From positions 25,234,001 to 25,298,000 of the forward strand of contig OZ231127.1 of NCBI GenBank assembly GCA_965153355.1: a stretch of 64,000 nt of DNA. The letters run 5' to 3'. Positions 1-12,764 of the stretch are shown here, in pieces (within the stretch, counting starts at the first letter, position 1; each line of letters begins with the position of its first letter). The translations under genes and the position numbers were made by a program. A model generated the notes under the pieces. It worked only from the letters and a program-made list of their open reading frames with translations. It did not search any database and had not been told where the DNA came from. This stretch comes from Flaccisagitta enflata (lineage: Eukaryota > Chaetognatha > Sagittoidea > Aphragmophora).

Positions 1-59
1 AGAGGGAAAAAAGAACTAAAACAAATGGACCCAATGAAAATAGAAACACAGTAAGAAAC

Positions 60-76
60 ACAGTAAGAAATACGGA

Positions 77-128
<52 letters not shown>

Positions 129-205
129 AAGTAAGAAAGAAGAAAGACAAAATGAAAGAAGGAGAGAAAATAGAAGAAAAGGAAGAAGGACAGAGGAAGA
201 AAAAA

Positions 206-285
<80 letters not shown>

Positions 286-753
286 AAAAGGAATTACCAA
301 AAGAAGGAAAGAAACAAATTGACGAAGGAATAAACGAATCAAAAAAGAACAAGGCCAACACCTATAATGAACATATGAAGTAGACTTACAGACAAAGAGT
401 GACTTAGAATGTGACTGTAACGACTTTCAATGACTTAGAATGACCTAAAATGTGACCAAAATTGACTAAAACACTAAAAAAACCAAAAAAACCAAAAGAA
501 CTTAAAATGACTTAAAAATGACTTAAAATGACTTAGACTGACTCAAAATGACTTAGAATAACTATAAATGACTTAAAATGACTTAAAATGACCTAAGAGT
601 TGACGTTATAGTACAAAAAAGTAAAGTGTGACGGACGGATCGACGGACGGACGGACCGACGGATTTGACGGACGGACGGACGAATCCCAACGGACGGACG
701 GACGGACCGACAAAGCGGTTGTAGAGTCGCCGCGTGCACGCGACTAAAAACGA

Positions 754-793
<40 letters not shown>

Positions 794-862
794 GGAACAC
801 TTAAAAGAAGGAAAGAAACAGAAATTGACTAAGAAATAAACAAAACAAAAAAAGAAAAATAA

Positions 863-913
<51 letters not shown>

Positions 914-967
914 GAAGAAAGAAGGAAAGAAAGAAAGAAAGAAAGAAAGAAAGAAGGGGAAAGAGGA

Positions 968-1027
<60 letters not shown>

Positions 1028-1097
1028 AAAAGAGAAAGAAATAAGAAGGAAAAAAAGAAGAAGGAAAAAAAGAAAGAAGGAAAGAAAGAAAGAAGGA

Positions 1098-1137
<40 letters not shown>

Positions 1138-1197
1138 AAAAAGCGGCGAAGGGTAGGAGTAAGGAAGGGAGGAAAGAAGGAAAGACAAAAAAAATGA

Positions 1198-1241
<44 letters not shown>

Positions 1242-1242
1242 A

Positions 1243-1294
<52 letters not shown>

Positions 1295-1546
1295 AATCAG
1301 GAGCGAAGGATAGAAGAAAGGAAGGGAGGAAGGGAGGAAAGAAGGAAAGACATAGACAGCAAGAAAGAAAGAAAGAAAGAAATCAGGAGGAAGGATAGAA
1401 GAAAGGAAGGGAGGAAGGGAGGAAAGAAGGAAAGACATAGACAGCAAGAAAGAAAGAAAGATAGAAAGAAAGAAGGAAAGCAGGAAAGCAGGAAAGAAAG
1501 AAAGAAATACGGAAAGACTGACAGCTACTGTTGGCTAAAAGTACAC

Positions 1547-1550
<4 letters not shown>
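60..1550. repeat. (AAAG)n-rich tracts
   Basis: Long runs at 72-120, 208-290, 757-795, 860-1140 and 1196-1300, with GGAAGGGAGGAAGGGAGG variants. A family A element occupies 349-750. Confidence 0.9.
349..750 (+). mobile_element. Family A (HINE-like) element
   Basis: ACAAGGCCAACACCTATAAT ... GAGTCGCCGCGTGCACGCGA CTAAAAA. The interior is TGACTTAGAATGACT-type repeats and a (GACG)n block. Strand is given as ACAAGG end first, hairpin end last, here and below. Confidence 0.75.
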
Positions 1551-1580
<30 letters not shown>

Positions 1581-1824
1581 CTGGTCCTTGTCACGGGTCA
1601 TCTTAGGTGGAGTTGTTCATTTGTTTTAAAAAAAAAGTTGAAAATAAATGACGCAAGATGTCCTTTCCTGACAGGTCTCTGCTAATTTAAGGCTTTTCTT
1701 TTTCTGAGAACAAAATCATAAGATCCCGAGATCGAGTGGAGGAAAAGGAAAGAAACAAAAGGAGATTTTGTCATGCATTACTCGTCATTTACCAATAAAG
1801 GCGGCTAATGAGCCGTAGAGAGAG

Positions 1825-1930
<106 letters not shown>

Positions 1931-2370
1931 GGGCAGACAGACAAAAATGAAGCATAAGAACAAAAGCGGGGCAGGCACAAATATCTCTACCCTCAGGTCA
2001 AGGTGAAGTGATATTGACAGGTAATCATTTTCACTTTAAGCAATTACACTATCTTGATTTACATCACATGCGAAACTGTGATTAATATAATTGCATTATT
2101 GCTATAAGAAAAATCAAAACGTCTTGCGCAGCGTACATACTTTTGCCGGAGAGGCAGAGACGATGGTTTTATGGTTTTATGATTGATCGTGATTTTTGAT
2201 GTTAATTTCTGCACCTTTGAGGGCATTTTCTTTCAAAGACTGAGGGCAGCGGTCTGTGTACGATAACGGTTTACGCGCACCTAGCTTTTGTCGCACCTAG
2301 CTTACTCCACCATATATATGTGAAAGTTGGAAAGGTCTTGGCAAGAATGAATTTTAGCCATTGTAAAAAA

Positions 2371-2747
2371 ACAAGGCCGGATACACAGACCAAGATGGTG
2401 TGCCGGGCGTTATTGATTCTTAGACCTATCCTGAGCTCTATCAGACCTATCCCGAGCTCTATCAGACCTATCCCCAGCTCTATCGAACCTATCTAGACCT
2501 ATCAGGCCTATCCCCCAGACTATCCAACCTATCTTAGACCTATCCAACCTATCACCAGTTCTATCAGGGCCCAACAACTAGCTGATGATTTTTAGTGAAT
2601 GGTATGACAGGTCTCTGCACTCAATGATAGATAGAGCCAGAGTTTTCAATTTATTTCAAACATTTTCAGCGAATTTTCATTCGAGCGTGACCAACAGATG
2701 GCGGATGGACAGAGCTTCCTATAGAGGTGCTATGGCGCATCTAAAAA
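2371..2747 (+). mobile_element. Family A element, GGTGCGCC subfamily
   Basis: ACAAGGCCGGATACACAGAC ... AGAGGTGCTATGGCGCATCTAAAAA. An internal tandem block of ~21 bp (CCTATCCCGAGCTCTATCAGA) lies at 2420-2575. Confidence 0.7.
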
Positions 2748-3184
2748 AGCTTCAAAATTACAGTCCCCGACTGGGAACTGTAATTTTTGAAGCTTTCTCG
2801 TTGATAAAACGCAACTCGATGAATAGACAAGACAGCAATTTCAAGAAGAAAAAAAATTTTCAATAATTGTTTAATGATGACATAACTTGATAATGATAAC
2901 AATAGTGGATGATGATGATAACAATGAATGATAATAACAACAAAAATCTTAGAAAAAATATTTAAAAAATGTTCAAAAAAAAATTTTTTTTTTAATAAAA
3001 TTTCAAAAAAATTTTCAAAAAAAAATTTTAAAAATTTACTAAAAAGTTTTAAAAAATTTTCAAAAAAATTCAAAAAATAAAAATTTCAAAAAAAATAAAA
3101 AAAAAATTTTGGTACAAAAAATTTCAAAAAAATTTTCAAAAATTTTTAAAATATTTCAAAATTTAAAAAAAAAAAAATTTAGTG

Positions 3185-3860
3185 ATGGGATGACAGTAGT
3201 CGAAGATGATGACAGTAGTCAAGGATAATGACAGTAGTTGAAGATGATGACAGTAGTTGAAGATTGTGACAGTAGTTGAAGATGATGACAGTAGTTGAAG
3301 ATGATGACAGTAGTTGAAGATGATGACAGTAGTTGAAGATGATGACAGTAGTTGAAGATGATGACAGTAGTTGAAGATGATGTGTGTAGTTGAAGATGAT
3401 GACAGTAGTTGAAGAATGATGACGATTATTTAGTTGAAGATGATGATAGTTGAAGATGATGACAGTAGTTGAAGATGATGACAGTAGTTGAAGATGATGA
3501 CAGTAGTTGAAGATGATGACGGTAGTTGAAGATGATGACAGTAGTTGAAGATGATGACAGTAGTTAAAGATGATGACAGTAGTTAAAGATGATGACAGTA
3601 GTTAAAGATGATGACAGTAGTTAAAGATGATGACAGTAGTTGAAGATGATAACAGTAGTTGAAGGTGATAACAATGGTTGAAGATGATAACAGTAGTTGA
3701 AGATGATAACAGTAGTTGAAGATGATGACAGTAGTAGCAGATGATGACAGTAGTAGCAGATGATGACAGTAGTAGCAGATGTTGACAGTAGTAGAAGATG
3801 ATGACAGTAGTAGAAGATGATAACAGTAGTTGGGAATGATGACAGTAGTTGAAGATGAAT
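3185..3860. repeat. 19-bp minisatellite
   Basis: About 33 copies of GATGATGACAGTAGTTGAA. Because 19 is not a multiple of three, open frames through it give a 19-residue peptide repeat by chance. Not considered coding. Confidence 0.9.
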
Positions 3861-3944
3861 CTTGAAATCATGATGGCAAACCTAAAGAAAAATAAATGAG
3901 CAAGTAAAAAAATTCATCAACTCCAATCCTCTATACAAATCGCT

Positions 3945-4235
3945 TAGGTCCTAGTAACATATTACTACATTATTAAGCTAGTATCTTATAAACAAGACTT
4001 CAGATTTAATTCGAATTTTGTGGGGGCAGTTCAATTAATATCCTTTAATTATATACCAAATTAAAGGAATTCACATAACTTTGCAACCCTTTCACCTATG
4101 TAGGCTACTTAAAGTCATAGTAACATATTATACATAAATAAGCTAATATCTCATTCATAAACCAGACTTCAGATTTAATTCGAATTCTGCAGGGGTTATT
4201 TATTTACTACCCTCTACTTGTATACGGGATGTGAA
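3945..4235. repeat. Diverged ~166-bp direct duplication
   Basis: AGTAACATATTA and ACTTCAGATTTAATTCGAAT recur at 3953/4119 and downstream. Part of a gene-free AT-rich stretch. Confidence 0.5.
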
Positions 4236-5230
4236 AAAGTACCAACTAAATAGATAACCCAATACAGTCACAACCCACTGTATTAGATCCAAGAGCAACG
4301 GAAATCCACGTATAACAGACATAGAAATTTTGCTCCTTCATGTTATTTCCCTGTTTTTCTCATATTGGTAATAAAAAGAATCCACCTACAGCCATAGAAA
4401 ATTATTAGTCCCAAGCCCTCCGCTTTTGCAGAGCTCAATTGTATTTTGTATGGGTGATGCTAAGGAGTTAGGTTCTCATGGCTTGACAATTGGTTTGAGG
4501 ATCCTCCTATGAACAACCTAAAAAAAAACTATTGGAGTAAAGTTATAGGACAACTGCACTTTTTCCAAAGACTTAAGATCTATCCAATGACTCAAATTAC
4601 AAAGCCAATCTGGGATTCAAATATTTGACCTTTAAAAAATAGACCAGCACGCCCCAGAAAGTTTTGAAAGCGAGTGGTTTTTAACATTCAATTGCTAGAC
4701 AAAACCTGGCAGCTGTTACTTAAATGAAACTTTAATCTAGCATGCCTTTACTCTTCCTGACAAGCGCATGGCTTGTACAAAGTTTCAATCTGCATTTTCA
4801 TAACTTGTTCTTAGGAAACAGCTGATCCCTGCAATATGGGATGTCAAGGGACTGATAGATTTTATCTGTCATATGTTGATATCCATTATTGCCAATGTAA
4901 GAGATACATGTAGGGACCAAGACCTAAAGGCGGATTTCTGTTATTTCTGAATCTGGTACAGTGAAGTGTCATTGTACATATATTCACTCTCCTGTATTTC
5001 CATTTCTACACGACATTTACAGCTGAACCCTGTGCAATAACGCTGCCAAGACCAAATTTTCTTTTGTTATTGGAGGCTTTCTGTTCTTGCCTTTGAAGCT
5101 GTCACTCGGCCTTCAACTTGGTCATTCTTTGAATTCAATTTTATCGCCCTATTGGTCAAGCAAAAAGTCATCGCGTTCATCCGGCGTTCAAATGAACTTG
5201 TTTTCCACTGAAGGCGTAGCTAGTAATCAA
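4236..5230. other. Gene-free unique DNA
   Basis: AT-rich, many stops in all frames, no convincing splice pairs or repeats. Confidence 0.6.
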
Positions 5231-5322
5231 AGGTGGTAAATTCATTCATGCGTCCGCGCTCGGATGAAACTCAATATCATTTCGTTGTTTGGCTTCAGCC
5301 TCTTGATACAAGATTAAGTAGG

Positions 5323-5324
5323 CC

Positions 5325-5419
<95 letters not shown>

Positions 5420-5421
5420 CG
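5323..5421. repeat. (CAA)n
   Basis: About 33 uninterrupted CAA units. Confidence 0.95.
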
Positions 5422-5619
5422 TCAACAACAAACTGACTAAGAGGTCAACTTAAGATAAAGTCAACAGCTGTACTCCTAAGTTCTTTTCAAAGGTGCCGGG
5501 GCGGGTGTAGAAATTGTGTCAGCCACAGAAGACATATCGTTTTACCCGCGGTACTTCTTTTTAACCCAGCTGAGGTTGTCATCATGCGCCCCGCCTCACA
5601 ATTTATGATTTTGCATTTA

Positions 5620-5946
5620 TCATTTTGTGCAAATTTGGCTTTTGCATATGTGAAAAGTTAAAAGGATCACATGTTGCCCCTGGCAGAAGACGTTTTCTTC
5701 TTTTTCATTCGCCGGCACCATTTTTGACAACTGTTTGTACACCAGCGACGCGATGATGGTGGCTTCTTTTGTTTGGTGCGCGGGATTCAACATCGAATCG
5801 AAGAGGAAATTCGACTCCGAAAAGAACGTGTGGTGAAGCTTGAGTGCCGAGTGAAAAAGAGGTGCGCAGTGTGGATTGTCAAACTTTTGCGTTACCGACT
5901 GCACAACCGACCGACCACAACCAGTTATAGAGGCGCTTTGGCACAC
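5620..5946 (-). other. Ambiguous open reading frame, possible exon
   Basis: The minus strand is open and reads SNFLFDSMLNPAHQTKEATI and onward to FCQG with reasonable codon composition. The plus strand of the same DNA is also open (IEEEIRLRKERVVKLECRV). Splice signals are weak on both strands. The upstream end overlaps a family A fragment (5907-5953). Left undecided. Confidence 0.15.
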
Positions 5947-5959
5947 CTAAACAGGCCGA

Positions 5960-7040
5960 GTTGTCTAGTTTGATAGCGCACAAAAAATAGCCCACAACCA
6001 TTTGATCAACATCCTTGAGGAATGCTCGGTATTCATTTACTTCAAGGCACTCACATCTATTTTCAAATATCTTTAAGGGGGTGATAGATTTGGGGTTGGG
6101 TTAGAGTTGGGTTAGGGTTGGGGATAGGGATATGGTTGGGGATGGAGTTAGGGTTATGGAAAGGGCTAGGTGTGGGTTGATTCTTTTTATGTTTCAGCTA
6201 GAGTTTGCTTTTCTTAACAGGACCTTCGAGAAAGAAATCTCGTGTTTCATTGTGAGAAGTTTTTTAATGTCCATTTCTTATACTTGTAAACTCGTTTTGG
6301 AGTTGTCGGTATTTCTATCCCACATCCTCCACCCCATTTCAAAGTCATTTCAGTACGATGGCAGCAATGACGACCTCGGATGGAGGGTCATTTCCTGCTT
6401 CACTATTTCAATGAAGTAGCTTCATCTCTGGTTTTCCTGAAAGCTGATGGGCGTGAATAAACTGAATATAGTGTTGTACCTATCGCTGTAACTGTTGACC
6501 AAAAAGAAAACAAGTGCAATACCTCTTTGGAATTGAACCTTTGACTCTAAACAAAATATATTCGATTATCTGATATTCAATTCTCTTCCAAGTTGATAGT
6601 ATGAACAGAGCTATCGCGCCACTTGCAAGGATGAGGAATTAATTGTCAGGAATTTTATATTCACTCAATGATGCCTTGAATGAATGAATGAATGAATTTT
6701 TATTTTGAAACATGGATAGCCCATAAAAGTCTAGCAATACAACTTTTTTCCAATGGGGTCCGTGACAAAAAAATTCATAACAGTTCAAAGATAGAATTTA
6801 AAAATAAACGACTAAAAACTTGATTTAAACTCGTTTAAAAAATATACAGGTCAACGATTAAAAACTTGATTTAAACTCGTTTAAAAAAAAAGATCCTTTT
6901 TTGGCTTTCAGAAAAATAAAAGCTTCTGGTTCTTCCTCCAGACAGTAAGACCAAAGGAGGCCCTCCTTACACTGCTGTTATTGCTCCTACGGTACATAAT
7001 CGCTTACTCTCTGACTAACTCACCAACAAATTGAGCACAA
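5960..7040. other. Gene-free DNA with a degenerate TTAGGG-like patch
   Basis: 6078-6175 holds GGGTTGGGTTAGAGTTGGGT and similar G-rich telomere-like words. The rest is AT-rich, with GAATGAATGAAT at 6675. Confidence 0.5.
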
Positions 7041-7084
7041 CATTTTAATCGACAAAATCTTCTCGTTTCAACGGTGTGTTTGTG

Positions 7085-7212
<128 letters not shown>

Positions 7213-7374
7213 CTTCGATTTAAGAAAAATTAACATTGACAAATTGTAATCACAGTGATGATTTCAAGATCACTCAGATTCATCCATTTTTAAAAAAGAT
7301 GTACATCTTGGATTGATATATTTTGTCCAACATTGGTTGAATTTTTACCAACACATTGTAAAACAATGAATGTA

Positions 7375-10300
7375 TTACGACGCTTCGCAAATGAAGCTGA
7401 ACTTTTTGTATCTGTTAAAGCGATCACTAACATACCACTTTCTTCCGCTCCATACACTTCCCATAGCAACGTAAACATTTTCAGTGTTGGCCTGATTCCT
7501 GCGACTATTAGTATCGTAACTTGCTCCCCAATTAGCAAAGCCAATTGGTTGGCCGGTTTGAACCCAGATGAAGTCGTTTCCAACGCCGGTTCTTTTCCCT
7601 CCAAGGAGCCAATTATTATTGGCCCAATTGAGCATTGTATCTTCTTTGAGGGTGCGCACGATAAACTCATATTCAGCCGACGTCTCGATAGCAACTAAAT
7701 CACCTCCAAGCCCCTGAAGATTTTGATTTTTGAAAATTTGCACGTTTAGATGTACAGTAGGACCCCGCCTCATCGGTTCCATTGGGACTGAAGATTTTTA
7801 TTTTTATCTCAGGGTAACATTTAATGAGGGGTGAAACCACATAAAAAGCTATCATTTGGGACCTCAAAATGTTGACCTTTATTCACGGGAAACCTTTAAA
7901 AGCGAGGCTGTTATTGCGGGGTTCCACTGTATTTCATAATTTTTTTGCAATACTGTTTAGGGTGAACTACAAGAAAACATGCCCAGATACACGGCAATCC
8001 AGTCGCAGACGGTTGGGCAGGAGAAGTAATGCGATAACCACTCTCATAACCTTTTTTTGAAAATGAGAATTCCATACTTCTCAAAAACTGTCTGATGAAC
8101 TTGCGACTAGAAAAGTAGCAATATTTTTTTTACAGTTCTAAAAATATTTTCTACAAATATTTTTTTTACAGTTCTAAATCAAGGTTGATCACTAGTTTTT
8201 AGTCGCGTGCTACGCGACTCTACACCCCGCTATGTCGGTCTGTTGGTTGGTCGCTCGGTCCGTCGGTTGGTCCGTCGGTTGGTTGGTCGGTCCCCTTTTG
8301 GGCAGCGGCCCCGAAGGGGCCGATGACCTATGCTTTCACACAGGAGAAATTTCTCCTCCTTCTCCTCCTCCTCCTTCTTCTCCTACGTCCCCCCCCCCCG
8401 TTGAGACCCAAATCCTAGTCTCGAGGCCGTAATCCTAGTCTCAAGGCACAAATCCTAGCCTTGAGGCTCAAATCCCAGCCTCAAAGCTCAAATCCCAGCC
8501 TCAAAGCTGAAATCACAGCCTCAAAGCTCAAATCCCAGTCTCAAAGCACAAATCCCAGCCTCAAAGCTAAAATCCAGCTTCGAGGCTCAATCTCAGCCTT
8601 GAGGCTCAAATCCCAGCCTCAAGACACATACCCAAGCCTCAAAGCTCAAATCTCAGCCTCAAGGCTCAAATTCCAGCCTCAAGGCTCAAATCCCAGCCTC
8701 AAGGCCCAAATCCTAGCCTCAAGGCTCAAATCCCAGCCTTGAGGCTCAAATCCCAGCCTTGAGGCTCAAATCCCAGCCTTGTGGCTCAAATATCAGCTCG
8801 GGGCTCTAAATGCAGCTCCTAGGCTCAAATCCCAGCCGCAAGGCTCATATCCCAGCCTCCAGGCCCTAATTCCAGCCTTAAGGCTCATATAAAAACAGCA
8901 TAGGTCATCGGCCCCTTCGGGGCCGCTGCCCCTCTAACCACCTCACACCAACATACACTCAAATAGGGGCAACGGGTACCGCTGACCATCTAACGCTTTT
9001 GCGACTATTTACTTTTTCGGCGTTTTTTATCTTTTTGAGCATATGGCTCCTGCCCAGATGACCCAGTGACCTTCTCCAGCACTGCTCCTGCCCACCCGCA
9101 CGCGACTACGGTAGCCGTGTATCCGGCCTTGTTCTTTTATTCCATTGCTATCTGTTGGTATGTTTATTGAAAATCGCCATGGGCCTGTAATCTTGTTAAA
9201 ATTTTGATGTAAGAAGTCATGTCCAATGATACCTGGCAATGATCCCTTGATCTTTCATTATCTCTAGCCCATCGCAAACGTTGAAGGTCGGATACAAAAA
9301 GGTAGCAGTTTCCATTGAATTCATGGTAGCGTCTCTGTGGATGATTTTCTGATTCTTGTTTGAAAGCGGCACACGGCGACGATATAGCTGAACCAAAACA
9401 TGGTAAAGGTCGACTCATTTTATTTGTCTAAAACCGGGAGAAAGGCGAGCATATTGCAGTTTGATATACTTTATAGTCAGTGATCGCTATTCATATCTAC
9501 GTAAGACTATATGCAGGTTCAACTGTATGCGGTTCAACCCTGGTGCATTTGATATTTTGACAAAAACAAAAAAAATGCCCTCACTTTTTATCAATTTCTA
9601 AATTATCAATAATACACGGGCATCATTCTCAAATGGCAATTACTTTTAAGCTTTTTCTCCGAGATGCTTCATTCAAATCATTTGGAGTCAGTTTTGCTTT
9701 AAAGTATATTGCTTTTTTATTTAAAATTCATTGCTTTAAAGTATAATGTTAAAGCATACTGATTTAATCTTGGAGATTTTGATCATTGTTTTCATTTTAT
9801 GGGAATTTAAAGTATCGGTAGTTTTAAAGCTAAAACTAATGAAAATCACCCTTTTTCAAGTTTGTTCCTTTTAAAATCGATCTGATTTTTAGATGCATTC
9901 TTGCAAATCTATAAGAGGGTCTGTCCCCCAAAAATCCATTCATGTGTGAAAAACTCTTTGCAAAGTAGGTTTTCGTCATAATTTGTGAGATTTTTTGTTC
10001 AAACATGCTTTCATTTGCTCAATTGCAAAAAATACATCAAATCATTTGAGACTAATCTGGCCTTTGCAACCCAAACCGTTTACGTAGCAATGAGAGCTAG
10101 TTAATGCAGGCCTGAATATAATTGAGTTTCACCCCTCCCCGGCGGGGGGGGGGGGGAATATAAAAGGGTTTGGAGATGGGGAAGGGAAAGGAAGGGGGAA
10201 AAAACAGAAAAAAAAGAAAATTTGGGGAAAATATAACTTTTGGCAGTACCAAATCATAAAACTTGATTAGTAAAACACAATTTAACAGTATTCAAACCTT

Positions 10301-11718
10301 AAATACACTATTTTATTGCTTTATTGGGAAGAAAATCATAGATTTTGTAATGCGACGCGATGCATCGCGGGGAAAAAAATCAAAGGCAAGGGGGGGGGGG
10401 AAATCAAAAGCCACTCAATTATATACACCCCTGAGTTAATGAGAAACTGTCTCAGTAACTGGGAAAATTACTTTGTATCAGCTGAGACTACATAAATTCC
10501 TTTAAATTGATGCTGTACACAAACTGTTAGACCTAGACCAATGAAATTTTGACGCAAAAAACATCAAACATAGTTTTTAAGGGAAAACTTATTCCAGAGA
10601 TGTGAGATGATCAGTCTTTAAATAATAGCCTACTAACTATGGCAAAAAAAAAAGCGAACAGTTACTTCTTTTGCCTATAAATCCTTTGAAAATTCACCCA
10701 CTGTGCTGAAATTTTTACTGGAGTTACTTTTTGGTATTATTAAGCATCACTGAAAAAATCGATGTCCTGCTCCAAAAAGTTTAGGAATTATAGATTTATT
10801 AAAAGTGCTTGTCCGATGATCAGAAATTCAACGTACATACATAAGAATTTTCAGAGAATGAATAAACAAATTTAAAAAACCGCACTAAATCTTTTCCGAT
10901 TTTGAAGTGGAAGTAGACCACATTGTTAGCAGGCTGTGGTAAAAATTTCATAACGAAACTCTGATTATTTTAGCAGAAACAGCAAATTTTCCAAAACTTT
11001 TTTTATGGGTTTAAGAATGAAATTAATGAAGATGAAACCTGAAATATAAAGTAATGCTATGGCCATGGTTTTTTACCGATTATCATAATTTTTTTTCTGG
11101 TAACTTTTGTACATATGAGTAATCTCCAGTAGAATTTTTGTGAAGATGGAAGCATTTTTAGTCTCCCAAATTGCAAAAATATTCTTACAGGTAGCTGAAT
11201 ATTTCTTATCCTGAGCAAGCTTACAATCAACCAATATCTACCCCACTAGACTTTATCTGAGCAGAAGCGAATTTTGTCTAGTATTAGTAAATAGCACTAT
11301 CAGACTACAGTTCAAAAAACATAACAAAACTCCCAAAACTTTTTGCACAATGCTAATTTTACTAAAAATGGAATTATTTTGATTTAGGATAAATGTCATC
11401 TCTGGCAGTCAAAAAAAGAGGTGACTTCAGTAAAAACGTAATAACGGCTAAAGTATTCAACGGATTTTGATGAAATTTTTACCAGATATAGTCCAAATCA
11501 TGGTTATCATTCCCTGTAAATTTTGTGCAAATCGGTCAACATCTTCCTATGTTTTTGCTCTCTCAAAATTCGTTCGCTTTTTTATTTTGCCATAGTTATT
11601 TCTTCCATTTGAGCATTAATGCAGTCCTACCTGTGGCTGGCGTGGTATTTGTCATGACGCCACTCAATAACGACGATATGAAAGCGAGGATGACAATCTC
11701 CTTCATGATAGTCATCAT
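7375..11718 (-). CDS. Secreted C-type lectin-domain protein, complete 3-exon gene
   Basis: Exons on the minus strand are 11718-11631 (88 nt), 9387-9233 (155 nt) and 7713-7375 (339 nt including stop), giving 193 codons. Splice signals seen: donor CACAG|GTAGGA, acceptor GGTTCAG|CT, donor TGCCAG|GTATCA, acceptor TCTTCAG|GG. Exon 1 ends in phase 1 and exon 2 supplies the remaining two bases of an Ala codon. Exon 1 encodes a signal peptide (MKEIVILAFISSLLSG core) followed by a possible N-glycosylation site (NTT). The C-type lectin domain runs from about residue 34: C35, C57 (NGNCYLF), C80, GGDLVAI, then a WLLGG motif, WVQTG, NW and a final FICE (C190). Only four cysteines follow the signal peptide. 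The usual second core disulphide pair and a clear EPN/QPD calcium-sugar motif are missing, so canonical calcium-dependent sugar binding is doubtful. Introns contain a 175-bp TA-flanked element, family A/B elements and a hAT-like element. The domain assignment is confident; the ligand is unknown. Confidence 0.88.
7755..7929. mobile_element. TA-flanked MITE, 175 bp, in the C-type lectin intron 2
   Basis: TA, CAGTAGGACCCCGC ... GCGGGGTTCCACTG, TA. The ends resemble pogo/Tigger-type MITEs. Confidence 0.8.
7976..8035 (+). mobile_element. Family A left-end fragment
   Basis: ACATGCCCAGATACACGGCA and ATCCAGTCGCAGACGGTTGG then GCAGGAG, with no hairpin end. Confidence 0.5.
8197..9133 (-). mobile_element. 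Family A element hosting a family B element
   Basis: The hairpin end TAGTCGCGTGCTACGCGAC is followed by a (GGTC)n block. After the family B segment it resumes as TTTACTTTTTCGGCG and ends CCCGCACGCGACTACGG, GCCGTGTATCCGGCCTTGTT. Confidence 0.75.
8294..9007 (-). mobile_element. Family B element within a family A element
   Basis: GGGCAGCGGCCCCGAAGGGG and ATGACCTATGCTTTCACACA form the left arm, repeated inverted at 8895-8935. About 24 copies of a 20-bp repeat (CTCAAATCCCAGCCTCAAGG) lie between, all in one orientation. It ends at ACGCTTTTGCGACTA. Confidence 0.75.
10107..10433. mobile_element. hAT-like MITE, 327 bp
   Basis: Termini CAGGCCTGAATATAATTGAG / CTCAATTATATACACCCCTG are flanked by AGTTAATG at 10099-10106 and 10434-10441, an 8-bp target duplication. 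It lies in intron 1 of the C-type lectin gene. Confidence 0.8.
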
Positions 11719-12154
11719 CCCTTCTCTAGTTGTTGTGCTCTAAGAAGATGATTTTAGCGTTCCTGCTCCGGATTGGGTTTAATAACATGAAATTGTATCT
11801 AGCCGTCCACGTTGCTACAACAAATGGTTGATCAGTTGGTCACTCACACATACACAAATCAAGCAGACTTAAAACCCCATATAAAATACAAAAACAATGG
11901 CATTTCAATCATGTGATGTACGGATTGACGGACGTGCGGACTAACGGGCTCAGAAAGGCGTAGACTTTTGAACAAATAATGCTACAAATCCGAGATTTGT
12001 CCCATTTTTATTCATATCCAATCGGAGTGACTATGATTTGTTCTACACGAACAAATGCAACTCTTATATACGATACTTGTCTGTCTCACCATTAGCAATA
12101 AAAAAATTCAATCTGATTAGAGATAATTCTAAGTCACAGTGTAAACGAAGGGAA

Positions 12155-12764
12155 ACAAGGTCAACACCTATAAGACGCGTGCGTGATATAGATAATTCAG
12201 GATGACATGAATTGACTTTATAATGACTCGAGGTGACTTTAAAAAGTGATAAAATGATGCATAATGAGTAGAATGCCCAAATTTACCTAACTGACTTAAG
12301 TGACTTGATATAACTTGAAATGACTTAGAATGACTATAAATGACTTACAATGACTTAGAATGACTATAAATGACTATAAATGACTTAGAATGACTTAGAA
12401 TGACTATAAATGACTTAGAATGACTCAAAATGACTAGAAATGACTAGAAATGCCGTAGAATAATAAACACAAGGCCAACACATATAAGTCGCATGCGAAA
12501 CTTACAGATTGACTTAGAATGACCAAGAATGATTAAGAATGACATAGTATTCCCTAAAAATGACTTAAAATGACTTAAAGAAACAAAATTGATAAAAAAA
12601 GTAAAAGTGTGACCGACAGACCGACAGATGGACAGACAGACGCGCTGACGCACCGACAAAGCGGGGTGTAGAGTCGCTTGCACGCGACTTAAAAAAATTT
12701 GATGGATGGACAGACGGATGGACTGACAAAGCCGGTTGAAGAGTCGCGTGCATGCGACTAAGAA
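12155..12764 (+). mobile_element. Family A element containing another family A element
   Basis: Outer: ACAAGGTCAACACCTATAAG ... GAGTCGCGTGCATGCGACTA. Inner: 12469-12697, ACAAGGCCAACACATATAAG ... GAGTCGCTTGCACGCGACTT. Both carry TGACTTAGAA-type repeats. Confidence 0.75.

Noticed and set aside
593-1447. Long open frame of Ser/Phe/Leu repeats on the minus strand
   Set aside because: Translation of (AAAG)n and of a family A element; no complex protein sequence.
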